Shown: in pieces, positions 12,001 through 24,337 of the stretch
Layout of the letters: every line of letters begins with the position of its first letter
Position numbering within the stretch: the stretch's first letter is position 1
Assembly (NCBI RefSeq): GCF_949628265.1
Contig: NC_088786.1
Span: 23,643,681-23,707,680, forward strand
From: Cloeon dipterum
Taxonomy: Eukaryota; Arthropoda; Insecta; Ephemeroptera; Baetidae
Reading direction: 5' to 3'
Length of the DNA stretch: 64,000 nucleotides
Translations under genes and position numbers: made by a program
The notes under the pieces: generated by a model
Seen by the model: the letters and a program-made list of their open reading frames with translations, nothing else
What the model was told of the DNA's origin: nothing
The model's database searches: none

Positions 12001-12853
12001 AAAGTATTAAGTTGCAAAAAGATGTTATCCGCATTTATTAAAGGTAAAATGGAATCTGCTTTAATATTTTTCAAAATGTAAAATAGCCTAACAAAATATC
12101 TGATTAAAAATGCATCCTAGCGATCCTTGGTTCAAAGAGAGTTAACTCGCACCTTGAGAGTGGAAATATATTGTGGAGGCAAAATGTGGTTCAGAGAGAC
12201 GAGGCCCTGGCCCAGTTTGATGTAGAGCCCGCCGTTACCAAGGCATCCTTTGAGCAGTCTTGCAGCGGACCTTTCGTGAGCGCCATCCATCAGGCTTTGA
12301 TATTTGGGGTCGTCCTCCTCCACACCAAATGTGCTCCACCAGTAGTCCACCGAAATGGCCATGCCAACTTTCAAGGATCTGAACAAAATAATACGTAAAT
12401 TATATAACATTATGGTTAAAAATAACATCAAATTCAAAACATGTTCCAAAAAGTGCAAATAATTTTTTTCATTTCATTTTTTTCGGCCCTGTCTTACAAT
12501 ATGTATCATATGTGATAAAAAGAGTGTTATTACGTAACAACCTCTTTCAGGTCATTGCAAAAGGTCATGCCCAGTATTACTGAACACGATTAGAGTTAAA
12601 GAAAGGTTTTAGGTTCATAATTTCCTTGCCTTAAAAACCTGCCAACTCCTCCGAAGGCGACCCTCACCGTCCTCTTCTCATGTTCTTCAAGGGTGTGATA
12701 GTAGGCCGTGCAGCCAACCACACCCACACCGATCACTGCCAGGGCCACCTTGCCCTTTCGACCCGATGGCCTGGCATTCTGAGCGGGATGACACCACCTT
12801 TTGGCCAGCAAGGGTGCTGCCGACTTGCGTAAAAACACCGTCCTGGCCCACAT
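9021..12853 (-). CDS. ADCK5: ADCK5-like UbiB/aarF-domain protein kinase homologue
   Basis: Coding exons (minus): 12853-12630, 12378-12153, 11894-11601, 11548-11417, 11363-11198, 11122-10952, then 10480-10240 (7a) or 9707-9539 (7b), 9441-9274 and 9120-9021. All junctions keep frame. Length is 573 residues with 7a or 549 with 7b; human ADCK5 is about 580. The N-terminus is basic with a membrane segment near residues 35-50, as expected for a mitochondrial protein. UbiB hallmarks are present: KLGQ (129-132), the Ala-rich loop AAAS (189-192) that replaces the usual glycine loop, Lys210 in [14 protein letters not shown] (340-347) and LLDHG (362-366). GRFLRSLKVG and VDYWW near residue 75-90 match ADCK5 rather than ADCK1, 2 or COQ8. 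The family is an atypical kinase group tied to mitochondrial lipid and quinone biology; the substrate of ADCK5 is not settled. Intron 1 seems to use a GC donor (GC at 12629-12628). Confidence 0.92.
9186..9227. repeat. Perfect 21-bp tandem duplication in the last ADCK5 intron
   Basis: Two identical copies (9186-9206 and 9207-9227) of an A/T-only 21-mer lie back to back inside the 153-bp intron between the last two ADCK5 exons. It is probably a replication-slippage product with no evident function. Confidence 0.85.
9539..9707 (-). other. ADCK5: ADCK5 alternative exon 7b
   Basis: 169 bp, acceptor tgtgtgcag, donor gtacac. It enters in phase 1 and leaves in phase 2. It encodes [15 protein letters not shown], a middle part ending [17 protein letters not shown], and MMLIIR, then joins the NINTIRSI exon. 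This version resembles vertebrate ADCK5 closely at this position, including the MARERF motif. It encodes the same protein segment as exon 7a. Confidence 0.88.
10240..10480 (-). other. ADCK5: ADCK5 alternative exon 7a
   Basis: 241 bp with no internal stop, acceptor atttgtttcag, donor gtgccc. It enters in phase 1 and leaves in phase 2, exactly as exon 7b does. It encodes 81 residues: [15 protein letters not shown] at the start and [11 protein letters not shown] at the end. These align with [11 protein letters not shown] and [10 protein letters not shown] of 7b, but 7a carries about 24 extra residues in the middle. It is too diverged to be a recent duplicate, and its intact frame implies selection. 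Confidence 0.82.
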
Positions 12854-13652
12854 TATGATTGTGTGCTGTGAATTTCGATAGTAGATATTACACACGCTTC
12901 AACCAACAATCATAAGTAGCTGACCTTGCAAGCCACGCGCACTAATAGTACATTCCGTCGATCAACGTCGATTTCGCAACTAGATCACACTTTTGGCATG
13001 TTGTCGAGATGAAAACTGCAATCTTGGGGGGCTGTGAACCTGACAGCAGGCTGAATCAAAACATCATGCGCACAACGCGCTGAGCCTGAGCATGAGCAAG
13101 TCATGGCGCCAATTTTTTAAAGCAATCCTGATGAGTGATAGGCCACGCGGCCGGCACAAATCGCGTGCAGACTGCAGAGGCATTTTGCATCTCCAATTGG
13201 GGAAACACGTTCGTTCCACATTTATGAAAAATTATCCATAGCAAACAAATTGTGTACACGTTTCAAAATTAAAGGAATTAAAGATGCTGACTGATATTTT
13301 TGGTGCTTAACTCTCAGAAAATAAATAACTTGGTGTTCATCATAAAATTGGGTTATAATTAATAGTAATACATATTTCAACAATCGTCGCCATACTTCTT
13401 CAGCAGCATAATATTTTGCTATAGGTTCTATTTTATTTCATTCATCCAATTTCATCAGGTTTACAGAGTAATGCGTACATATATTATAGGAACCAATTTG
13501 AAATGGGAGAAAATCGGCTAGTTAGCCAAATTTTTTTTAGTGTGACAGCTCTATAAGATGCAGGTTATTCTTACAGCATCTTTAATTCCTTTAATTTTGA
13601 AACGTGTACTATGTACACAATTTTTCGCTAAGGATATTTTTGTATGATTTTT

Positions 13653-13683
13653 TTTAACAGTTTTAACTGTTTTAACTGTTAAA
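13653..13683. repeat. Interrupted palindrome with three Myb-like sites
   Basis: Arms TTTAACAGTT (13653-13662) and AACTGTTAAA (13674-13683) are exact inverted repeats of 10 bp. The 11-bp spacer holds a further TTAACTG. The core matches the Myb consensus YAACNG three times. It lies about 0.8 kb upstream of the ADCK5 start; any regulatory role is speculative. Confidence 0.5.
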
Positions 13684-16600
13684 CCAGAGAGTTAAAATGT
13701 GCCACCAAATTATGGTAGAGACGAAAGCCAAATGTTAAAAAGATTATTGTAACTATATTTAAATTTCCTTTTTATATTGAATTATTTTTAACCTTTTTTA
13801 AGCAAATTTTTTGTTTCTATGGAACTGCAATCGGTGTTTTCCACGAAAACCCACTTTTAAAAAGGTACTTTATTGTTCAAAGAAAAGCCTAAAATACGTG
13901 AGCATCTATTTCACGAAAGCCGCCGCTGGGTCGTGAACTTGGCTCTCCGCCTGTATTTGGCGTGCAATGCGAATAGATTTGTTGATAAAACCCTAAAATC
14001 ACCGAAAGTATTGGGCGTGCAATCGACAGGGGAATTTACAATCCCAGTTTCTGTGCAAAACAAGTCGTAAGCAGAGATTTATCAAGGTAGACCGACTGAA
14101 TATACGCATATTTGCATGATTATTTGTCTTGGCTGCCGAGTGCAAAAGGGTGCGTGTGTGCAGAGGAGTGAGCTCTCTAGGCCAAGCTTGTTGCTGGCCG
14201 AGGGTAAATATTGCGTCTGCGGGGTGTCTGGGTCCGGGTGGAAGGGGGTGGATCAATAGACGCCGTGCCAGCTCCGACAGCCCCTCACTCAGTCCGTACT
14301 CAGCCGGCCATTAGAGTAGCTTCACATGTGCGAGCGGTGAGTTTAGCCCAGCCACATTTTCGCAACAACAAATTATCTTTTATTCATCGGGATCCGGCCC
14401 GGTCCACCTCTGGGAGCTGCCCCCGCCGGACCCGGGGGTCGCAGCCAGTTTCTTCCCACTGCCACTTGGGGCTGTTTTTGCTCACGAAGGGGTGCGTTTG
14501 AGCCCTTATCTCCGGCACGTTTGGCCTTTGAAGTGCGCTCTCGGTCTCGCGGATACCTGGGCCAACGACACGCATGCTTTTGCCCTCACAGCCTGTCGAT
14601 CCATTGCATTTTTCAGGCCTTTTTTTGTTTCGCCTCTAGCTCTCTCGCTCCGCCGACGGGCGGGAATGACCTTTTGCGCCAACGCTAACATCGCGATTTG
14701 CTTTGGCTTTTATTTCGCCGGGGTGCAAATCAATGGAACTGCGGTTTGATGGGCGGAATTCGCAGCCCGAGGCAGAACACTGCGTTTGGGAAGTGAATAT
14801 TTCATCAAGAAATTTTAGCACCGTTGGAGCTGAAAATGAGCATACCAAACTTTAATCAAAGAGAGTGCATGGGATGAATAGATTCATCATCCCAATGCTT
14901 TTATGGGTGACATCGCAGATGGCAAATTAAAACCAGCCACATTCGAAACAACGTTAAAAGTTCATTTGAGGAAATGAATGGCCGCAAACGATGAGCACAA
15001 TCAAATTAGACAAAGCTCAGCTGCTGATTTTATTCTGCTAGGCTTGGAGTACAGGCCAAGAAAATTCTCTTTTGAGATTCCCAACATTTAAGCCATTCAT
15101 GAGTAATGCACAAAATATATTATGTCAATTTATTAGTGCAGAACAACCTTAAAGAAACTCATTCAAACTGCATTATTGCGTAGGAAACTTCTGAAATTTT
15201 TCTAAGATCTTTGTGGGCAAGACCCAAAGGTTAAAACAACTCTCTGAATTGTTAACTCAGTTGGTTTTGTTCAACCCATTCTCAGAAACTGTTTAATTAA
15301 AAAATGATTTTTGGTCTGAACAATGTTAACCCTAGTTGGTCCGTGCCCTTTACCAGTTCCAATATTAATTTAAAACAACAAAGGGTAAATTTTATTTAGA
15401 AAAAAACTTCCTTGTTATTAGCTAGTTCCTGTAGTCATGTGTTATGAATTAGAACTCAAATAGCGAGAAGCAGTTGAGTCAGAAGGGTAGTCAAATGTTT
15501 GCATCGGGATTTGGTTTTCATGTGTAGGATAGGGAGAGTTGTTTATCTGATACTAAGCTCCAAAATCAAATATAACACGCGTAGCAACATTCTCTCTTTG
15601 ATAGTCTAGAGTAAAAGTGTTTATGAAAACAATGAGCCAACTCCTAGGAAACTGCGGAAGATTGTTTATACTTTACACCCACCATTAGCAGTTACATTTA
15701 AAGCGTGCGTGATTTTTGCAACGAATAAAAAGTGTTATCTTGTAATCCAGCACATTTAATAGCATCATCATCGGCAGTGGTGGCAGGATAAAAGTGAGAA
15801 TGATATGCGAGCTCATATATCTGCGTGCTTTTAATGTATATAGCGGCCGGCGAGGGAAAGGAAAATTCACACACGCGCCCCGTCCCGCACACGCACACAG
15901 CATTCACGGAATAGAACGATCGTTTGTGAGCTCTCGTGAACGCCTAGCGCGTGCTTTCGAGTATTTCCATTAACGCAAACTCTCTGGCAGTCCGATTTTT
16001 CAAACAGATACACTTATACTATAGCATCCCATGGCGACTCGAATGAATGGATGGCGTAAATGTCGCGTCGGCCGAGCGTAATTAACCGTAACTGGGAAAA
16101 ATAAAAGCAGTGAATTAGTGGGCGAAGGGTAGATGAGATCTGCATGGCGCCTTTTTTCATAAATTGCTGTGATGGCCATAATGGGGTGTCGTGGGGTGCG
16201 TTGTTTACCCCAGCGACGCGCGGGGAACGAGTAAACGCGCGCGCGGCACATAAAAGCTCAGGTGAGAGAAGCGAGCAAAGAGATTATTCGAGAGATGATG
16301 ATGCTCTACTCGTTTGCTCGCTCCTCTCGCCGCTCGTGATCGATATCGAGTCGTGCTCAATTGGCCCCGATGATGTGAGCACCCCCGTGTCAATGGGTTC
16401 GGGTTCAATTGCGCCCCGTCGTGACATCAAGCACACGTCATTAATATATTCACAGCTTCGCTCAGTTGCGGTTCCCCGCTCGAGCAGCTTCTTACCTCGT
16501 CACCGCTCGTTTTTCAAGGGTGCACAACATTTAAAGGACCAGGCCACTCAAAAACTCAAAATTATTGGGAGCGATATAGATCGTGTGACAACCTGTTTTG

Positions 16601-17491
16601 AGTAGAAATCTTGAGCGGGTGCTATAGGAAGATGCGGACCAAATTAGTTGTGACCTCACCTAAAGTTTTCCTCTCAATTCACTAAAAAAATACAGTTTGA
16701 TATCTTTCCCACTCCTGCCACCACCACCCATAATTTCCAGACCTGCTATCTTAACATAGAGGAAGATCAGAAAAACCGGAAATTCATAGTTTTACAAAAG
16801 TTGTCTTGCATATTAGTTTCGGTTGTTTACTGCAGCTCTATTTCGTGAAAATTATAGAGGAAAAGACGACAGTTAAAAAAGTGGCAAAAACACTCTTTAT
16901 GGGGGTGTGAAGTAGCAAAGGTTTCTTTACTAGTAGCCAAAATAGAGACATCTTTTGGTTCAACGAGCAATATTCGGAGTTGAATTCTTCTTTTATGAAT
17001 GAACCCTCGGGAGCCTTTTTTGAGAAATTATTGTCATGAACGTATAAGTGCTACCGCGAATCTCACGTTCCTGCTTGACCGAGATGAATCCATTTGCATG
17101 ACCGTCAATTGTAGAAATGACTCTCGCCACCTAGCACACTTTTATTGAAACGCCGTGCGTCTGCCCCATAATTATGTCTGAGGGTCTCAGGATTCCAGGC
17201 CAAATAAACCTTCAACAGTAATTTTTGACGTTTACGGAAAAATTCTCAATAATAGAACCAGAGAAGAATTAAAATCGTCAATGGTTAGTGTTTCTTTACT
17301 CTATTCAGTGACTATTTCCGAGTATGGATTTTTATTTCAATAGAAACCTCAAACAATATGCTGCGTCACAAGTCCCATTAGAAGATTGCCATAAAAATGG
17401 TCCTTGGACTAGACTGCACGTGCCCCCGCACTCATCTCTGTCGCGCTCTCGTTTGTTGCAAACGCAGCACGCAACGCTCTTCTTGATTGCT

Positions 17492-17509
17492 TGTGTGTGT
17501 GTGTGTGTG
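17492..17509. repeat. (TG)9 microsatellite
   Basis: Nine uninterrupted TG units just upstream of a pyrimidine-rich stretch and a possible splice acceptor at 17553. Confidence 0.9.
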
Positions 17510-17553
17510 AGCGAGCTGTGCTGACGCTCTTCTTCATCATTCTCAATTTTCAG

Positions 17554-17623
17554 TGTGTGAGCAGAAGAACAAGAAGTCTCATCCATCCGCCGACATGGCC
17601 TTTCATATGCAGTAACGAGGAAG
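17554..17623 (+). other. Possible 5'UTR exon of the first GT92 gene, with a tiny uORF
   Basis: A strong pyrimidine tract ends in tttcag at 17553, and a GT donor (gtaactg) follows 17623, which defines a 70-bp exon. It contains ATG at 17595 opening a six-codon frame (MAFHMQ, then TAA). The next gene, on the same strand, has a clear splice acceptor ending immediately before its ATG at 19198, so it needs an upstream non-coding exon. This segment is a candidate, based on splice consensus alone. Confidence 0.3.
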
Positions 17624-19197
17624 GTAACTGCCGCACGGTGGCGTTTGGATTTTTTAATTAATTTAATTAGCGAAGGGTTTTGCGTGGCTCTGAATTACAA
17701 TCTTTTTGTGCGCCGCAAAGCTGTGCGCGAGCGTGCCAAGCTGAAGCTGGATGAGCGCGCTTTTCACACAAAGGGCTCCGGGCCAGGGAATGAGATGAAA
17801 AAAGATTCCCTTCCGTCGCAATGATGCGAACCGAGTCTGCAGCAAAAAGTTTGACACGCGAGAGGAGAAAATTGTTGAACGAATCCCGGCGCAGAAAGTT
17901 CTCTGTGACAAAAAGAAAGTGAAAATTTTTATTCTGCTAGATTGCGGCGCTCGAGTTTTTGTGTAGATGATTTATTCGGGAGAAAAGTCGAATTTTTTAA
18001 ATGCCTTCTCTCCTTCCTTGTCCCAGCTCGTTTGTATTGATTTTGCACCAAATGGCTTTTAGCTGCGCGATCAACATCTCTGCTGGATATTGCGTTGACG
18101 AGTTTCGACCATTTGATACTACACACACTTGATGTTTTTGCGTTAACAGCTTTGAAAGCCTCATTTTCCGCTTGTTTGCGTAAAAGCACATGCATTTGCT
18201 GTTGAAATTTAGCATGTAGCATGGATAAATAAAACTAAATACATCATTTTTTAACAAGCATACAAAAGCCAGCTGGATGAATTTTATATTTAAAGTATGG
18301 AAATCGTATCTGGTAAATTTACCCTCAACGGAATGCCACAACGAGTTCTTGAATAGTCTAAAAAATCTGAAAAACTTCATTCACTCGATATATGCTTCCA
18401 AAATTTGTTGACAAAATTTCAAAATCATGCCACGGAGTAATGTGCTATATAGATTGAAAAAAACTGGTTGGAAACAAGAAAATATTTTTATCGATTGAAA
18501 ATTATGCAAATTGCAACTCTCCCTTGTCTAAGCAGAGTTCAAAAACAGAAGCTCACATGGTCCAAGGAAAGTAGAGACTTCAGAAATCGATATTCACTTT
18601 TGTCTGATTGTTGTAGTTAAAGTGATCCGTAATAAACCAAAATTTGAATCTAAAGTAAAGCTTAACCAGCTGTATAGATTTGTGAATAATTTTTTCCTTT
18701 ACTTGAAATACTATCTAAAAATGAGGAAAAAACTAAAAGTTTCTTAGGTTGCCGTTTAACTTTTTGAAAAAAATCAGCTCAAAAGTTTGCATGCTAATCA
18801 AGCGGCGAGGATTGTCTCCTTGATTTATTTCCCCAGAAGGAAAATTTATCTCATAATTCGCACCATTGGATAGATCGTGAGGAGGGGGATTGGAAAGAGG
18901 CGAAAAAATCATTGAAAATAATCCGTTTAATTTTTCAAGAATGTTGTCAAAATATTAAATTTAACTTTCTTCTCGGTACTGATTTCGTTCTTGTACATTT
19001 TAAAGAAAAGCTATTGGTAAATTTCACAAAAAATAAACTCATTGAACTGCTTGCTGCAGTCAACAATGCAGAGTATATTCATAATGGTTGTCTACTTTAA
19101 TGCTAGGCCATAAAATCAATTTGTGAATTGAACCTGCGGAACGACGTAAAAGAGTCTTTGGAACAATTACATTGTGTGTTATCGCTTTCCTTGGCAG

Positions 19198-22100
19198 ATG
19201 AGGTCGCGTAGCAGCAGCAGCAGCAGCAAGAAACGCGGCCGCAGCACGACTAGCCGGCTGCGCGAGCGGGCCAACCTGTCCTTCTGCATCGTGGTCATCT
19301 TCTTCGCCGTCTTCGGCATCATCGTGCTCACTGAGATCTTCTTCATCGACGAGCGGCCAGGCCCGGCGCCAATCGGCGCCCACCGCGGCCCCGACTACGA
19401 GGAGATTGTGCTCTCCGATGACTACCTCCAGCTGTACAAGGGCCCAGACAACGAGGCGGCCTCGCACCTCGCAGGCAGGGTGCTCGCGCCACTCGCTCCC
19501 AACTCCGCTGCCAGGCCCGACGAGGCCAACCCTTTCGCGCCGCCGCTGCCCGACGCCGGCTACGTTAAGTTCAGCAACCTCACCGCTAAGGACGCCAGAT
19601 GGCAGCCTGTCAGGGGCACCAGGTACGAAACTTATACATGCGTGTTTCAACTTGCTGATTGTGAGCAGTAAGATTATGCTATGCGAGCCCATTTTCAGCA
19701 GTTAAAAGTAAATTTACCAGCTCAGGACGTTCGTTTAATTGACTTGGTACCTTCGTTGTGCCTTAAACAATTACTGTAAAATCGTATAGTGCGATTAGCC
19801 TTTCATGCATTGTTAATAAGCTGTATTTCAACTCACTGAAGTTCGTTATATCACGCAGACAATTTTCAAAAGCCAAAAGTTTTAAGAAAAGATAAATTTT
19901 TAGCACCTCTACTTTTTTAGTAAAGGACACTGCTTTGAAATTCAGTTTCCAATTCATATATGTTAGGCAACAGTTTCGTTGTTTACTTATTGGTCTATTA
20001 AAAATAGAAATTCACTCGTCATATCGACCCTTAAAAAATACAGGTCTGTGGCATAATATGCACATTCTTCGGGTGCACCGCATTGGCACAATATCAGCTT
20101 TTTATCTGTATAGCAAATCCAATAAATCCATTTTGAATTAACTGACCACCGGGCGCGCGTTAGTAAAATATGCATTGAACGGGAGAGCATTCATTCTATA
20201 GTCGGTACTACGCGGCTGGCAGCTTGATTACGCGATAAAACGCGACATAATGCAGCCACACACGCGCGTTGAGCATTGATTGGCTGCGCAACACGGAAAA
20301 GCCACTCGGGTTTGCCTAACTGAATTAGCAATGATCTCTTCAACCACCAAACAAATGATTTTATCGACTTCGTTCCGCCAGATATTGAGTCGCAAGAGTT
20401 TACTTTGTTATCATGGATAAGTATATCAACAGACCCTGATTATCTTTAACATAACCTTTACTTGAAACATTTAATGTTCGTTCCAACGGACGTGGGTCGC
20501 TTGCTTAGTAGAGTAATTTTATAAGACCCCATAAATTATAATTAACAAGTTGAAGATTTAAAAACAATAATATTTGAAGGTGTACGTAGGTGATTTTTTA
20601 CTAAGCCGTGTAGAATTTACTTCCATATTGTTGTGTTTCCCTAGGTTGGGACTGTCCACGAATATTTTTTACATCCCATTATAAGTTCTATAATTCACGG
20701 TAAATTTTACGGTAACATTTTCCTGACAGTGAGCAATTTTCTATACATACCTAATTATTACGCAGGAAAAAAGTTACGCATTAACTTTCCCATTTATGAT
20801 GCTAACTGCAAACCAGCAGAACTACCAGTTGTAATTAAATTTCCTTTTCTGGTATTGTTTCAGGTTCAAATTTTATGTGTACTCGGCGTTCTACGACAAA
20901 AGGTCGGGAAGGATGATAAGAATTATCGGGGCGACACGAACGCGCAGCCCTGAGCGCGTGTGGTGTCGCTTTTGGTACGACGAGGAGCCCAACACGGCAA
21001 CCAATGCCACCGTTTCGCCTGAGAGGCGCAGGTGGGAAAATAAAAATAAAATATAAATTCCTTCGCCAAGAGAAAAATGCTAAATAAAAAATATTAATAT
21101 TTTTATCAAAAAGAGTGCTATGACGCGACGAAAAGGGCGTGTTGACAAATTTAGATCACATATACTTCTTCGATTCGACAAATTATCACTTTGATTGCAG
21201 CTCTCGACCGCAATTAGTGATAGCCAAAGTGCGAGTGATCAGGGAGAACTGGAACCTCAAGTACAGCGCCTGCTTTGTGATTTGCCCCCTGCCGAGGTCC
21301 AACGGCACTGATGAGGCCTGGCCGGTGCCTAACAGCGTATCCATTCTCGCGGGAAGGGTGCTTTTACCTCCGGCAAACCGGCTCATCGTCAACAAGCCTA
21401 GCAACGCCACCAACAAAGGCGAACTCGCTGTTTGCGTCAAACCTCTCCACTTCTTCTACAATCAAGTAAGCCTTTATCAAACAAAGAACAATATTTGTTT
21501 GTTCAAATATTTGTTTGCTCTTACTGAACTCAGCGTTACTTCGGCAAATTTGTGTACATTAGTTAAGAAAATGCGTAGAACAAATTGCTTTAATGAATAA
21601 TCTTGAAAATCTCAAGAAGGCGTTTGATTTTTCTCAAACTAATTTATCACCGCTAGTAAAAGAAATCGGCCAGTGCATTCTGACGTTATCACTGCTCAGG
21701 GTAAGGGTTGGTTTAAGTTTCCCTAGTTGATGGGCTGCTTTTTAGATGTTCTTCAGTTTCTTTTCTTAGCGCTTGTTCTCTACGTTTTCTAAAAATTATT
21801 CCAACAATATTCTCCCATTTCGTTTTACCGCTGAACAAATGAACCAACTAAAATTTTGTGTCTTTACTCTTTAGTTATTAATACTAACAAAATTATGCAG
21901 AATTTCCATAATTAATTATTTGTAATTATTATTATTATTCTTTTTTACCAAATAGTTAGCAAATAATTACAAATTAAAACAAACTTGAAATTCAAGTTCA
22001 ACATATTCTGGAAAAAAATCCTTTTTATGTCAAGTTTAACTAAAGTCGATTTCGTCGTGTCCCTAGGTATGGTCGCTGCTTGAGTGGCTAGAGTTCCAGA

Positions 22101-22843
22101 GCATCATGGGTGCGGTGCACGTGACCATGTACAACCACACGGCAGGCCCGGCGGTGAGCTGCGTGCTGCGCGACTATGTGTCGCAGGGCCTGGTGACACT
22201 GCTCGACTGGGGAAACCTACCGATGCTGTCGCAGCGCGAGATCCGTACCGAGGGCCTGTTCGCGGCGCTAAACGACTGCCTGTACCGCAACATGTACCGG
22301 CACGCTTACCTGGCCATCATCGACCTGGACGAGTACATCGTGCCGCGGCGCAACGACTCGCTGCCAGCGCTGCTGTCGTGGCTGACGCGGCCTGGCACGC
22401 GCGCCGCTGGCTCCTTCTCCTTCCAGAACGCATTTTTCTACCTGCAGTGGCCCGACGACGAAAAGCTGCTGCAGCAGCAGGGCGAGCCCGAGGTCGAGCT
22501 AGTGACGCAGCGCAAGACGCGGCGCCGCGCCAAGCTGCACCCGCACAAGCAACGCTCTAAGTACGTGTGCAAACCCGAGCTGGTGGTCGAGGCCGGCAAC
22601 CACTTCGTGTGGGAGTACGTGCCGGGCCGGGGCACCCTGAACGTGCCCGCCGACGCTGGCATCCTCCACCACTACAGGGTGTGCGAGTTTGGCGGCGACG
22701 ACTGCGTCAAGGCTGCCTCCGTCGTCGACCGCTCGGCATGGCGCTTTGGCGCGCAGCTCAGGGAGCGCGTTTCCCGCAGGTGGCAGCACCTCAGGACAAA
22801 ATGTGATTTGCCGTCCGACCAGCAGCAGCAACGTCGACCTTAG
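19198..22843 (+). CDS. Glycosyltransferase family 92 protein, copy A
   Basis: Exons 19198-19622, 20864-21031, 21201-21465 and 22067-22843 (phases 2, 2, 0) encode 544 residues. The start is the first ATG after acceptor ttccttggcag. It is a predicted type II Golgi membrane protein. A Ser/Arg/Lys-rich cytosolic tail includes six serines from an (AGC)6 run. A membrane segment (NLSFCIVVIFFAVFGIIVLT) spans about residues 28-47, and a stem runs to about 135. The catalytic GT92 domain follows, with VWCRFWYDEE, YSACFVICPL, AVCVKPLHFFYNQ, the metal/nucleotide-sugar motif DLDEY (372-376), KYVCKPELVVEAGNH and HHYRVCEF. Characterised family members such as C. elegans GALT-1 add beta-galactose to glycans; donor and acceptor here cannot be read from sequence. 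Exons 1 and 4 are much GC-richer at third positions than copies D and E. It also has a longer stem than its neighbours. Confidence 0.93.
19210..19227 (+). repeat. (AGC)6 run coding for poly-Ser
   Basis: Six AGC triplets in the first exon of GT92 copy A encode six serines in the cytosolic tail. Length variation would be in frame. Confidence 0.9.
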
Positions 22844-24337
22844 CTCTCTTCCTTTCCGCACCTTCTGCAATCTTTAAATCCGTTCTGGTTGCACCCCAGA
22901 GGTCTGAATTCCCAAAATTTGTTCTTTTCCATTGCGACGGTCGCGTTTCAAGCGTCTAGTCTCTAGTCAGAAGCATCAAACATAAAATGCAGCAGCGGAC
23001 AGGATCTGCTTCTGCATCTAGCTTCACTCTTCTGCAACGCTAGAGGTGCACGTCCCTGATGCTCGCACGCCGAAATTGACACTCCACAGTGATAACGCGG
23101 CAGTGGCTTTCGCTCTCTCAGCGTCTCGCCCAGACAAATACTCCCCCGCCAACGCTGGACGAAGGGTTGTTGTTTTTGTGAAATGCACTCCGCCAAGGAT
23201 ATGGTCAGGTGGTACGCGTCAATGTGTTCTCCATAAAGAACGTGTGCGAATAGAAGCATGCGTTCATTACTACACCTCTTCTTTGACATCGTTTTTGAGG
23301 CGTGAATGCACAAGAAATGCCATTTTTCATAAAGATTTCAAATTTTTTCGTTTTCATAACTCCTTTACCTAGATTAAAGTATATATTAATTTATTTTTGA
23401 TTCAAGCGCCCGATTGAATTCTAAAGCAAAGGCTGAAGCGTATACTTTTTATTTGATAAAAAAACACTCGCCATTTTTGCAAATGTTCTATATTTGATGG
23501 ATCCATCGTCAGCATTTCTTGTGCGAACGAGGCGTATTCACACTACGTCATTTTGTGCATATATTTAAAGTAATGGTTTCACGCGGTGTGTCATGTGTCA
23601 TTAATTACCAATAAATTGCTGTGTAATCATTCACCATTCGCAAAAGAATTAATCGCTACACAGTGGCTGATTATTTGTCGATCAGCTAGAAATTAATTCG
23701 ACAAAACTATTATATTTTGTCAAACATGCGCTTTTAATTTTAGCTGCGATGATTTTCACAAACTTAATTATAAGAGGTGTTAATAGTCATTTTGAAACTC
23801 TTTCGCGAGATCAATAATTCATTCCTATATTTTTCCATGTTTCCGCATTGAGTATTTACTCTCGACTTTTAAATGCGTACAACTGCTTAGCGTGCAAATC
23901 ATTGAAAAAAGCTCAATCCCATATTATTTTATGTGGTTTTATGTTTCTGTGATGTTTTAGTGTGGGAATTTTATCCGTTAAAACAATATGTGAATATATT
24001 TTTAAATCAAAGAAGGATAAAATTGTGTTTAGTTGTTTGACGAAACGAAAGTCACAAAAGAGAACTGCTATTAATGATTACCCTGAATGAGAAACAATAA
24101 AAATAAAACGGTTATAAGCTGGTTAATACGGTATATCATATCAATGTCAAAGAGATTTTGTAAAGGAAAATATTTGTACCATACGTGATGAAAGAATAAA
24201 AATTTCTTCAAAGCAAAACGTGGAACTTTTGCATTTCCCCTGCCTCGTTTTCCGCAGCAATTTACGCTCATTAAAACGATAAATAGAAGCATGGTAAATT
24301 TTTCTTATCGCAAAGCTCGTTTGCTTCAGTTCGCGTT
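22844..24337. other. Spacer between GT92 copies A and B
   Basis: 3' flank of copy A and 5' flank of copy B. An AATAAA at 23610-23615 could end copy A transcripts, giving a 3'UTR of about 770 bp. A GC-richer block at 22960-23250 has open frames on both strands but no recognisable protein. The promoter of copy B must lie just before 24338; I could not define it. Confidence 0.4.

Larger units (their letters stand above)
12854..17553. other. Non-coding DNA with two GC-rich islands
   Basis: The first few hundred bases should include the ADCK5 promoter. GC- and CpG-richer blocks lie at about 14130-14760 and 15840-16620, separated by AT-rich DNA. Open frames in the islands overlap each other on both strands and look compositional. 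The second island contains an arthropod-type initiator-like TCAGTT at 16462-16467 and could be a promoter region for the next gene, but nothing proves it. Confidence 0.45.

Noticed and set aside
9021-12853. Assignment of the aarF gene to ADCK1
   Set aside because: GRFLRSLKVG, VDYWW and the MARERF segment in exon 7b fit ADCK5, and ADCK1 lacks them.
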